Of a stretch of DNA of 64,000 nt, positions 55,395 to 62,787 are shown piece after piece. The DNA lies in the NCBI RefSeq assembly GCF_001053185.1, contig NZ_CSTD01000001.1, forward strand, positions 1,544,333 through 1,608,332. Direction: 5' to 3'. The translations under genes and the position numbers were made by a program. How positions within the stretch are numbered: the stretch's first letter is position 1; each line of letters begins with the position of its first letter. This DNA comes from Mycobacterium bohemicum DSM 44277. Lineage in GTDB: Bacteria; Actinomycetota; Actinomycetes; Mycobacteriales; Mycobacteriaceae. Under the pieces are notes generated by a model, which did not search any database, was not told the DNA's origin, and saw only the letters and a program-made list of their open reading frames with translations.

Positions 55395-56258
55395 CTAAGT
55401 GCGCTTGACGAAGGCGACCACGACGTCGGTGAAGGCGTCGTTGTCGTCGCCCGCCGCGGTGTGCCCGGCGTTGGACAGCTCGACGAATTCGGCGTTGGGG
55501 ACGGTTTCCAGGAAATGCTGAACGCCCTCGGGGCTGACCACGTCGGACAGCTTCCCGCGGATCAGCATGACCGGGATCTTCAGGTTCTGGGCCGCGTGCT
55601 CGAACTTCTCGGTGCGCAGTTCGGGGTCGTCGCCCGGCTTGGTCATAAACGCCGGATCCCAATGCCAGTACCAGCGCCCGTCGCGCAGGCGCAGGTTCTT
55701 CTTCAGCCCCTCCGGGTTGCGCCGCTTGGCCCGGTACGGCAGGTAGGCGGCGACGGCGTCGGCGGCCTGCTCCAGCGTGTCGAACCCGTCGAGGTTGCCC
55801 ATCATGAAGTCACGGATGCGGGCGCTGCCGCCCTTTTCGAAGCGCGGCACCACGTCGACGAGCACAAGTTGGGTCACCCGCTCGGGGCCGGCCTGGTGAG
55901 CGGCGAGGATGCCGGTCAGGCCGCCCATGCTCGCCCCGACGATCATCACCGGCCGGCCGATGGCGTCCAGGATGCGCATGACGTCGGCGGTCAGGGTGTC
56001 GACGTCGTAGTCGGCGTCGGGTGCGCGATCGCTGTCGCCGTGCCCACGGCTGTCCAGGGCCACCACGTGGAAGCCCGCGTCGGCCAGGATCTGGCCGGTG
56101 TTCTTCCAGGAGAACCGGTTCTGTCCGCCGCCGTGCAGCATCAGGACGCTGGGATGCCCGTCGAGATCGGCGCCGCGGTTCCATTCGTCGGCCACCAGGG
56201 TGATCCCGTCGTGGCCGGCGAACTCGACCGTCCGGGGACTGCTGCTCACGGCGCTCAC
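55395..56258 (-). CDS. bpoB: Alpha/beta hydrolase annotated as peroxidase BpoB
   Basis: 287 aa, like Rv1123c. The nucleophile elbow is VGASMGGLTG (Ser about 108), the oxyanion HGGGQNRFSW is near 42, and the acid-His pair is in LIRGKLSDV (Asp) and SNAGHTAAGDD. Named a non-heme bromoperoxidase by similarity, but the fold is shared with ordinary esterases and lipases, so peroxidase action is only a side activity. No signal peptide is seen. It is divergent from the VOC gene. Confidence 0.88.
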   Translation of the reverse strand: MSAVSSSPRTVEFAGHDGITLVADEWNRGADLDGHPSVLMLHGGGQNRFSWKNTGQILADAGFHVVALDSRGHGDSDRAPDADYDVDTLTADVMRILDAIGRPVMIVGASMGGLTGILAAHQAGPERVTQLVLVDVVPRFEKGGSARIRDFMMGNLDGFDTLEQAADAVAAYLPYRAKRRNPEGLKKNLRLRDGRWYWHWDPAFMTKPGDDPELRTEKFEHAAQNLKIPVMLIRGKLSDVVSPEGVQHFLETVPNAEFVELSNAGHTAAGDDNDAFTDVVVAFVKRT

Positions 56259-56373
56259 CCGTCTGACGTTACATAGGTTGCTTATGCAGTTTCACCCGGG
56301 TTGGCGCGGTGACTTTCCGGCGCGAGCGCGGTCTATCGGTTTGAGACCGCGAACGACGACGCAAGGAGACGCC

Positions 56374-56856
56374 ATGCCCTCGATCACGCCCACGCTCTGG
56401 TTCGACAACAACCTGGAGGACGCGGCGCGGTTCTACACCTCCGTCTTCCCGAACTCGCACATCGAGGGCTTCAACGGGACCACCGAAGCGGGCCCCGGCG
56501 AGCCGGGCGCCGTCCTGTCGGGCAGCTTCATCCTGGACGGCACCCGGTTCATCGGCATCAACGGCGGCCCGATGTTCAGGTTCAGCGAGGCGGTGTCGTT
56601 CACGGTGCACTGCAAGGACCAGGACGAGGTCGACCACTACTGGGATCGGCTGACCGACGGCGGCGAGGAATCGCAGTGCGGCTGGCTCAAGGACCGCTTC
56701 GGCCTGAGCTGGCAGATCGTCCCGGACCGGCTCTACGAGCTGATCGGCGACCCCGACCGCGCCCGCGCCGCGGCCGCCACCCAGGCGATGTACGGCATGC
56801 GCAAGATCGTGATCGCCGACCTGGAAAGCGCGGCGGCGAGCGTGACCGCTCACTGA
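56374..56856 (+). CDS. VOC-fold (PhnB-like) protein
   Basis: 160 aa. Starts with ITPTLWFDNNLEDAARFYTSVFPNS, the PhnB/glyoxalase-like signature; FIGINGGPMFRFSEAVSFTVHCKDQDEVDHYWDRL and CGWLKDRFGLSWQIVP complete the fold. The family binds small ligands and often lacks metal residues; the reaction is unknown. GCAAGGAGACGCC precedes the ATG at 56374. I recall no equivalent between bpoB and ephC in M. tuberculosis, so it is probably accessory. Confidence 0.85.
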   Translation: MPSITPTLWFDNNLEDAARFYTSVFPNSHIEGFNGTTEAGPGEPGAVLSGSFILDGTRFIGINGGPMFRFSEAVSFTVHCKDQDEVDHYWDRLTDGGEESQCGWLKDRFGLSWQIVPDRLYELIGDPDRARAAAATQAMYGMRKIVIADLESAAASVTAH

Positions 56857-57055
56857 TTGTTCGCCAAACGGCCTGTGGCCGTGAGAGTTTAGGACAGTGC
56901 AAGTCGCCCGTCCATCGCCCGTCGATGTGCCTGGGGGCCGCCGGGGTAGGTTATTCCCTGCGGATGCCCGGAGCATGGAGGGAACATGGCGGACGATGCT
57001 GGATGGCCCATCACGGTCGAGCGGCGCGCACCGGAATCCGGCCGGGTAGTTCGCC

Positions 57056-57961
57056 ATGGGTGAGCCCGGCTGGATCGACGTGCCGGGGCCGCCCTGCGAC
57101 CTGAAGGCGCTCACCTGGGGTCCGAGCGACGGCCCGATCGCGCTGTGCCTGCACGGCTTTCCCGACACCCCCTACGGCTTCCGCAAGATCGCGCCCCGGC
57201 TGGTCGAGTCGGGGTGGCGGGTCGTCGCGCCCTTCATGCGCGGCTACGCGCCGTCGTCGATCCCGGCCGACGGCAGCTACCACATCGGCGCGCTGATGGA
57301 CGACGCCCTGCGGGTGCGCTCGGCCGCCGGCGGCACCGACCGCGACGTCGTCATCGGCCACGACTGGGGCGCGATCGCGGCCACCGGACTGGCCGCCATG
57401 CCGGACAGCCCGTTCGCCAAGGCGGCCATCCTGTCCGTGCCGCCGTCCGCGGCGCTCCGGCAGCCCGACGGCGCGCGCGACCGGGCCCGGTTGGCCGGCC
57501 ACCTCCCGCGTCAGCTGCTGCGCAGCTGGTACATCATCTATTTCCAGTCCCCGGTATTGCCGGAACGGTCGGCGTCCTGGGTGGTGCCGCTGCTATGGCG
57601 GCGGTGGTCGCCGGGCTATCACGCCGACAAGGATCTGCGTCACGTCGACGCGGCGATCGGCGCGCCGGAGAGCTGGCGGGCGGCGCTGGGACCGTACCGG
57701 GCGACCATCCGCAACACCCGGCCGCCGGAGCGGTACGCCGAGTTGAATCGGCTGTGGACCGAGAAGCCCGTGCTGTCGTGCCTGTACCTGCACGGCCGCG
57801 ACGACGGTTGCATGTCACCGGTTTTCACCCGCTGGGTGGAAAAGGTGCTGCCGCCCGGCAGCCAGACCGAGATCGTCGACCGGGCCGGGCATTTCCTGCA
57901 GCTCGAGCAGCCGGGCAAGGTCGCCGACCTGATCCTCGGCTTCATCGGCTCGGCCGACTGA
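57056..57961 (+). CDS. ephC: Epoxide hydrolase EphC
   Basis: 301 aa alpha/beta hydrolase, like Rv1124. Oxyanion motif HGFPDTPYGFRKI (about 31), nucleophile VIGHDWGAIAATG (Asp about 102 in place of Ser, as in epoxide hydrolases), acid Asp in LHGRDDGCMSP and the base His in VDRAGHFLQLE. It opens epoxides to diols, likely for lipid epoxide detoxification. An in-frame extension upstream of 57056 is possible, as the M. tuberculosis protein is slightly longer. It is followed 32 bp later by the truncated acyltransferase-like gene. Confidence 0.9.
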   Translation: MGEPGWIDVPGPPCDLKALTWGPSDGPIALCLHGFPDTPYGFRKIAPRLVESGWRVVAPFMRGYAPSSIPADGSYHIGALMDDALRVRSAAGGTDRDVVIGHDWGAIAATGLAAMPDSPFAKAAILSVPPSAALRQPDGARDRARLAGHLPRQLLRSWYIIYFQSPVLPERSASWVVPLLWRRWSPGYHADKDLRHVDAAIGAPESWRAALGPYRATIRNTRPPERYAELNRLWTEKPVLSCLYLHGRDDGCMSPVFTRWVEKVLPPGSQTEIVDRAGHFLQLEQPGKVADLILGFIGSAD

Positions 57962-57993
57962 ACGCCGGTGGGCTGATGGCCGCCGGGCAGCGG

Positions 57994-58521
57994 ATGACGG
58001 CCGTCGACGCGCAGTTCTACTGGATGTCGGCGAAAGTCCCCAGCGACCAATTCCTGCTCTACGCGTTCGAGGGTGAACCCTCCCGCTACGAGCGGGCCGT
58101 CGAGGACGTCTGCCGGCGGGCGCGCGCCTGCCCTGAGTTCACAATGCGGCTCAGCGACGACGGTGGCCCGAAGTACCCCGTGTGGGTGCCGGCCACCGTC
58201 GGCCCCGAGCGGGTGGTCCGCCACGACGCCGCGGACTGGGGCGAATGCCTGTCCACGGTCGCCGGCCTGCCCCGCGACCAACTGGACGTCCGTCGCACGC
58301 CGTGGCGGCTGCACGTATTCGGCCCGGTGCTCGGCGTTCCCGGTGTCGACGGGCCCGGCACCGTCGCCGTGCTGCAGGTCCCGCACGCGCTGTCGCCGGC
58401 GATGGGCCTGACGCACGGCGTGCACGGCATCGGCGACACGATTGCGATCAGCGTGCACGCGGCGGAGTCGGCCGTTCCCGACATCGACGCGTATATGGAG
58501 CTACTCGACGGGTTGCTGTGA
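57994..58521 (+). CDS. WS/DGAT-like acyltransferase homologue with internal deletion
   Basis: 175 aa where the Rv1125-type protein is about 414 aa (recalled). The N-terminal part (MTAVDAQFYWMSAKVPSDQF to VLQVPHAL, about 1-134) is normal for the family. It then jumps directly to the C-terminal segment SPAMGLTHGVHGIGDTIAISVHA and ends normally. The catalytic HHxxxDG region is interrupted: PHAL is followed by SPAMG, so the acidic residue and some 230 residues are missing in frame. The product is probably inactive. An ATG at 57976 is an alternative start. Confidence 0.72.
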   Translation: MTAVDAQFYWMSAKVPSDQFLLYAFEGEPSRYERAVEDVCRRARACPEFTMRLSDDGGPKYPVWVPATVGPERVVRHDAADWGECLSTVAGLPRDQLDVRRTPWRLHVFGPVLGVPGVDGPGTVAVLQVPHALSPAMGLTHGVHGIGDTIAISVHAAESAVPDIDAYMELLDGLL

Positions 58522-58522
58522 A

Positions 58523-59137
58523 CTAGTGCGCGTCGCCGGTTCTCGCCGCCTGCTCGCGCGTGAGGCCGGCGGCGACGATCATCTCCTCGTGCAGTTCGAA
58601 CCACACCGTGTGGTAGGAGTCCACGAGTGGCTTGGTCAGCCACGCGGTGTCGCCGGCCTTGATCTTGTCCAGTGCGGCAGACAGCTTCGTCGAGTAGGCG
58701 CTCAGCCGCGGTACCTGCTCAGCCGCCGCCCCAATAATCGGAATGACCCGCGCGTGGACGTCGTCGAGGCGGGCCAACACCGCGGCGTCGTATGCGGCGT
58801 CGTCGTGGTCGTTGGGGGTGCCGTCTGGTCCGCCCTTGAGCTGCCAGTCGGTCAGCAGGGACTTGAGGTCGCCGTTCACGGCGCGAAAGTCGTTGTGGGC
58901 GGCGGTCATCGCCGCGGAGTCGATGCCCTTGCGCTCCTCGGCGAGCAGCGCGTTGAGCCGGGCGCGGCCGCTGGGGCTGATCCGCAGCCCCGCGCCGTCG
59001 ATCAGCAAGCCCGCGGCGGCCAAGTCCCCGACGACGGCGCTGAGGTCGGCGGCGTCCTCGTCCAGGGTCGCGGCCAGGCCCTCCAGGCTTGTCCGGCCCT
59101 TGAGCCGAACCGCCTGCAGCACTGTCAGTTCGGTCAC
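58523..59137 (-). CDS. Winged-helix domain protein coupled to ppdK
   Basis: 204 aa, like Rv1126c. The N-terminal half reads as a winged helix (TVLQAVRLKGRTSLEGLAATLDEDAADLSAVVGDLAAAGLLIDG...), the rest is helical with FRAVNGDLKSLLTDWQLKG. The GTG at 59137 overlaps the ppdK stop (GTGA), so it is co-translated with the dikinase. A role as regulator or partner of PpdK is plausible but unproven. Confidence 0.8.
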   Translation of the reverse strand: MTELTVLQAVRLKGRTSLEGLAATLDEDAADLSAVVGDLAAAGLLIDGAGLRISPSGRARLNALLAEERKGIDSAAMTAAHNDFRAVNGDLKSLLTDWQLKGGPDGTPNDHDDAAYDAAVLARLDDVHARVIPIIGAAAEQVPRLSAYSTKLSAALDKIKAGDTAWLTKPLVDSYHTVWFELHEEMIVAAGLTREQAARTGDAH

Positions 59138-60798
59138 CTGCCGAATCCGCGGGCCAGCCGCAACGCGGTCAGCATGGTGATGAGCGGGGCGGGCGACACC
59201 ACGTCGGCGAGGCCGCTTTCCAGGGCCGCGCGCACGGCGGCGTCGGTGGTGTCGTCCAGCCGTGGGTGGTCGCCGGTGGTGTGGGCGCGCAAAGGACTGA
59301 CGCGCCGTGCGATCTCGCCCAACTCCCGCAGTTCGGGCGTGTCGTCCTCCGACCACACCGACAGCGGCAGAATGCCTTCGCGCACTTCGCCTTCGGTGCC
59401 GTCGACGGTGATCTGCCTGCCGGCGAGCGCCGCCGCAACCCCGTGGCCGCAGCCCACCACCGCGACCCGGCCGAGTTCGCGGCTGACCACCGCCGCGTGG
59501 CTGGCGGCGCCCCCGACCTCGGTCACGATGCCCTGTGCGGCGAGCATTCCGAGCACGTCCTCCGGCCGGGTGTGATCGCGGACCAAGATCACATGTTCGC
59601 CGCGGTCCGCGGCGTCCAGCGCCTCGTCCACGTCGGTGTAGGCCCGGCCGCTGACCACTCCCGGGCAGGCGGGCTGTCCTTTCGCCAAAAGCTTTGCGGA
59701 TAACCGGGTTTCGGGTTGCAGGGATGGTAGCAGCAGGGCTTCGACATGACCAGGGGTCACGCGGGCCAGCGTCTCGGCCTCGTCGATGAGGCCCTCGTGG
59801 CGCAGTTGCAGCACCAGCCGCACCGCCGCCTGGGCCGACCGTTCGGCCGCCCGGGTCTGGAGCAGCCACAGCGTGCCGTCCTCGACGGTGAACTCGATCT
59901 CCTGGACGTCGGACGCGAGTCCTTCCAAGCGGCCCGCGGCGTCCAGCAATTCCTCGTAGACGCGCGGTTGCTCTGCGCGCAGCGCGGCGATCGGTTCGAC
60001 GTCGAGGGATCCCGACACCACGTCGTCGCCCTGGCCGCCGGGCAGCCATTCACCGAACGGCTCGCGCGCGCCGGTGATCGGATTGCGCGAAAACAGCGCG
60101 CCGGAACCTGAGTTGGGCCCGAGGTTGCCGAAGACCATCGCCTGCACGACGACGGCCGTGCCGCCCTGGTCGTCGAGGCCGTAGTGATTGCGGTAGGCCA
60201 CCGCGCGCGGGGAGTTCCAGGAGTCGAACACGGCCTTGATGCCCGCCCGCAATTGCGCGTAGGGGTCGTCGGGAACCGGTTCGCCCACGATGCGCCGGTA
60301 GATGCGGTCGAACCGACGACGGGTGTCCGCCGCGAACGCCGCGGCGCCCGCCCCGCCGAGTGCGCGTTCGACTCCGTCGTCGATGCCCAGGTCCAGGATC
60401 GTGTCCATCATGCCCGGCATGGAGTGGGTGGCCCCCGACCGAACGCTGACCAGCAGCGGGCGCGGACCGCGCCCGAAGGTCCGCTCGGTCTCCCGTTCCA
60501 GCCAACCCATGCCGTCGAGGACGTCGTCCCAGATCGCGTCCATCGTCGCCTCGGGTTCAGCCAGGTACCGGACACCCACCTCGGTCGTGATGCAGAACGC
60601 CGGCGGTACCGGCAAACCCTGCCGGAGCATCGCTTCGACGCCGTGGCCCTTGTTCCCCAGGATCTCCCGGGGGTGGTCTGCGTGGCCGTCCAGCAGGACC
60701 ACGGTGTTGCGCAGGGTGCCTTCGGGGGAGAACAGGCCCCGTGCGATCTGAGCCGTGGTGCACCCCCTCCCTCTCCAGCCGGTCGGTCCGGCAAACAT
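59134..60798 (-). CDS. ppdK: Pyruvate phosphate dikinase, short form lacking the PEP domain
   Basis: 554 aa where complete PPDK has about 870-880. The N-terminal ATP-grasp domain (about 34-340; GNKGHGVEAMLRQGLPVPPAF, SVRSGATHSMPGMMDTILDLG) and the central phosphohistidine domain (TEVGGAASHAAVVSRELGRVAVVGCG, His about 455) are intact. The C-terminal PEP/pyruvate TIM barrel is missing, as in M. tuberculosis Rv1127c. It may need another protein for full turnover or have a different acceptor. The first 32 residues are not conserved, so an internal start is possible. Confidence 0.9.
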   Translation of the reverse strand: MFAGPTGWRGRGCTTAQIARGLFSPEGTLRNTVVLLDGHADHPREILGNKGHGVEAMLRQGLPVPPAFCITTEVGVRYLAEPEATMDAIWDDVLDGMGWLERETERTFGRGPRPLLVSVRSGATHSMPGMMDTILDLGIDDGVERALGGAGAAAFAADTRRRFDRIYRRIVGEPVPDDPYAQLRAGIKAVFDSWNSPRAVAYRNHYGLDDQGGTAVVVQAMVFGNLGPNSGSGALFSRNPITGAREPFGEWLPGGQGDDVVSGSLDVEPIAALRAEQPRVYEELLDAAGRLEGLASDVQEIEFTVEDGTLWLLQTRAAERSAQAAVRLVLQLRHEGLIDEAETLARVTPGHVEALLLPSLQPETRLSAKLLAKGQPACPGVVSGRAYTDVDEALDAADRGEHVILVRDHTRPEDVLGMLAAQGIVTEVGGAASHAAVVSRELGRVAVVGCGHGVAAALAGRQITVDGTEGEVREGILPLSVWSEDDTPELRELGEIARRVSPLRAHTTGDHPRLDDTTDAAVRAALESGLADVVSPAPLITMLTALRLARGFGR

Positions 60799-60877
60799 CA
60801 GAACGCCCGCTATGTTCCCACACGAATCGCCGGCCCCATCCGCGCGGCGCTCCTGTCGTCCGGTCTACCGCATGATC

Positions 60878-60883
60878 TAGGTT
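60878..60883 (+). promoter_or_regulatory. -10-like element of the DoxX gene
   Basis: TAGGTT fits TANNNT and ends 7 nt before the ATG at 60891, with no Shine-Dalgarno sequence; probably leaderless. Confidence 0.4.
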
Positions 60884-60890
60884 TGCAGCT

Positions 60891-61400
60891 ATGACTCCGT
60901 ATGACGTCGGATTGCTGATTCTGCGGCTGGTGCTGGGCCTGACACTGGCCGCCCACGGTTTGAACAAGTTCTTCGGCGGTGGCCGCATCCCCGGTACCGC
61001 CCGGTGGTTCGAGAGCATCGGAATGAAGCCCGGGAAGTTTCACGCCACCGTGGCCGCCACCACCGAGACCGCCGCCGGTTTGGGCCTGGCGGCCGGCCTG
61101 CTCACGCCCATCCCGGCGGCGGGTTTCGTCTCGTTGATGCTGGTCGCGGCGTGGACAGTGCACCGCGCCAACGGCTTCTTCATCGTCAAGGAGGGCTGGG
61201 AGTACAACCTGGTCCTGGCGCTCAGCGCCGTCGTCGTCGCCACCCTCGGCGCGGGCCGGCTCAGCCTGGACTGGCTGATTTTCGGCAAGAACTGGTTCGA
61301 CGGCTGGCAGGGCCTGGCGATCTCGCTCGGCCTCGGCCTGGCCGGCGCCATCGGCCAGCTGGTGATCTTTTACCGGCCGCCGGTCAAACAAGCCCGATAG
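60891..61400 (+). CDS. DoxX family membrane protein
   Basis: 169 aa with four transmembrane helices. The DoxX signature starts with LLILRLVLGLTLAAHGLNKFFGG and continues with GTARWFESIGMKPGKFHA; LVAAWTVHRANGFFIVKEGWEYNLVLAL is the third conserved region. Mycobacterial DoxX proteins can join superoxide dismutase and a thiol transporter in a membrane complex, though no such partners are nearby. It ends convergent with the 13E12 gene, 0 bp apart. Confidence 0.88.
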   Translation: MTPYDVGLLILRLVLGLTLAAHGLNKFFGGGRIPGTARWFESIGMKPGKFHATVAATTETAAGLGLAAGLLTPIPAAGFVSLMLVAAWTVHRANGFFIVKEGWEYNLVLALSAVVVATLGAGRLSLDWLIFGKNWFDGWQGLAISLGLGLAGAIGQLVIFYRPPVKQAR

Positions 61401-62618
61401 CTAAGGGTCGTCCTCGTCCGCCGCCGGTCGTTCGTAGTGGTGGAAGCCGTTCGTTCTCGGTTGTCCGTAGTCCAGGTGGGGCGGCGGTATCCATTCGGTG
61501 TCGCCATCGGGGTTTCTGCGGGTGGCCCAGCCTTTGTCGAGCAATCGGTGGTGGGTTCCGCAAGCCAGGGTGAGCTCGTTGATGTCGGTGCGACGGGTGC
61601 TGGCCCAGTCTCGGACGTGATGCACTTCGCAGTGGTAGCCGGCCACGTCGCACCCGGGTGCCGAGCAGCCGCGGTCCTTCGCGTACAGCACGATTCGCTG
61701 CCCGGGCGAGGCGAGGCGTTTCGTGTGGTAGAGCGCCAGCGCCCTGCCCTTGTCGAAGATGGCGAGGTAGTGGTGCGCGTGGCGGGCCAGGCGGATGACA
61801 TCGCTCATCGGCAGCAGGGTGCCGCCGGCGGTGAGCCCCTTCCCGGCCGCGGATTCCAGGTCCGTCAGCGTCGTGGTGACGACGATGGAGACCGGTAACC
61901 CGTTGTGCCGTCCCAGTTCTCCGCTGGCCAGCATCGCCCTCAGCGCGGCGTTCAGGGCGTCGTGGTTGCGTTGGGCGGGGCTGCGGGTGTCGCGTCGGAC
62001 CGCTTCCTCGCCCGGTGTGCCGTCGACCGTCGGGGTTTCGTCGGCGGGGTTGCACATGCCGGGGGCGGCCAGCTTGGCCAGCGCGGCCTCCAGGGTGATA
62101 CGGGCCTCGGGGCTCAGCCACCCGCGCAGGGGCGACATCCCGTCGATGTCCTGCTTGCCCAGCGTCAGTCCCCGGCGGCGGGCGCGTTCTTCGTCGCTGA
62201 AGTTGCCGTCGGGGTTGAGATAACAGGCCAGCCGGTCGGCGGCTTTGCGCAGCGTCTCGGGCCGTTGTTCGCAGGCCCAACGCGCCAGATCGGCCTCCGC
62301 GGCGTCCCGCGTGGGCGCGTCGACCCAGCAGGGCAGCGCATCGAAGAACCCGCGGATGACCGCCACGTGGGCGGCGCCGATGCGCCCGGCGGTCATCGCC
62401 GCGCGGGCGCCCAGGTCGCGGGCCTCGTTGAGGCGGCGGGTGGCCTCGCTGCGCGAGATGCGCAGCCGGTCGGCCAAAACATGGGTGAGCTTCCCGCCGA
62501 TCTCGGCCGGCGTGGCTTGGCGGTCGATTTGGTTGATCAGTTGGTGACCGGCAACCGGGAGTCGGCGCGTTTCGCGCTCCAGCCGCTCGAGGTAGGTCAT
62601 TCGGTCCCGGGTGGTCAA
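61401..62618 (-). CDS. 13E12 repeat family HNH endonuclease-like protein
   Basis: 405 aa, like Rv1128c and other 13E12/REP13E12 proteins. A DUF222 domain (about 1-260, [30 protein letters not shown]...) precedes an HNH domain with [25 protein letters not shown]...[11 protein letters not shown] (His, Asn and zinc Cys). The only start in this frame is a TTG at 62618. Immediately upstream, another frame encodes a natural N-terminus, [19 protein letters not shown]... (ATG at 62706), that runs into a stop 29 codons later, so one base is missing near 62619. The protein may be non-functional; the family is a mobile, multi-copy element of mycobacteria. Confidence 0.85.
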   Translation of the reverse strand: MTTRDRMTYLERLERETRRLPVAGHQLINQIDRQATPAEIGGKLTHVLADRLRISRSEATRRLNEARDLGARAAMTAGRIGAAHVAVIRGFFDALPCWVDAPTRDAAEADLARWACEQRPETLRKAADRLACYLNPDGNFSDEERARRRGLTLGKQDIDGMSPLRGWLSPEARITLEAALAKLAAPGMCNPADETPTVDGTPGEEAVRRDTRSPAQRNHDALNAALRAMLASGELGRHNGLPVSIVVTTTLTDLESAAGKGLTAGGTLLPMSDVIRLARHAHHYLAIFDKGRALALYHTKRLASPGQRIVLYAKDRGCSAPGCDVAGYHCEVHHVRDWASTRRTDINELTLACGTHHRLLDKGWATRRNPDGDTEWIPPPHLDYGQPRTNGFHHYERPAADEDDP

Positions 62619-62787
62619 GTGTCGTAGGAGTGCCCGATGACGCGCGAGATGACCTCGTGCAGCGCGGCGAAATCCGCCGCGACCTCATCATCGGTACTTG
62701 CCTGCATGTCCGAATGGTATGGCGGCGCACCGGCAAGAATCCGCCGCGCCGAAACCAGTGCAAACTATTGGGGCAGAAGTGATTTGA

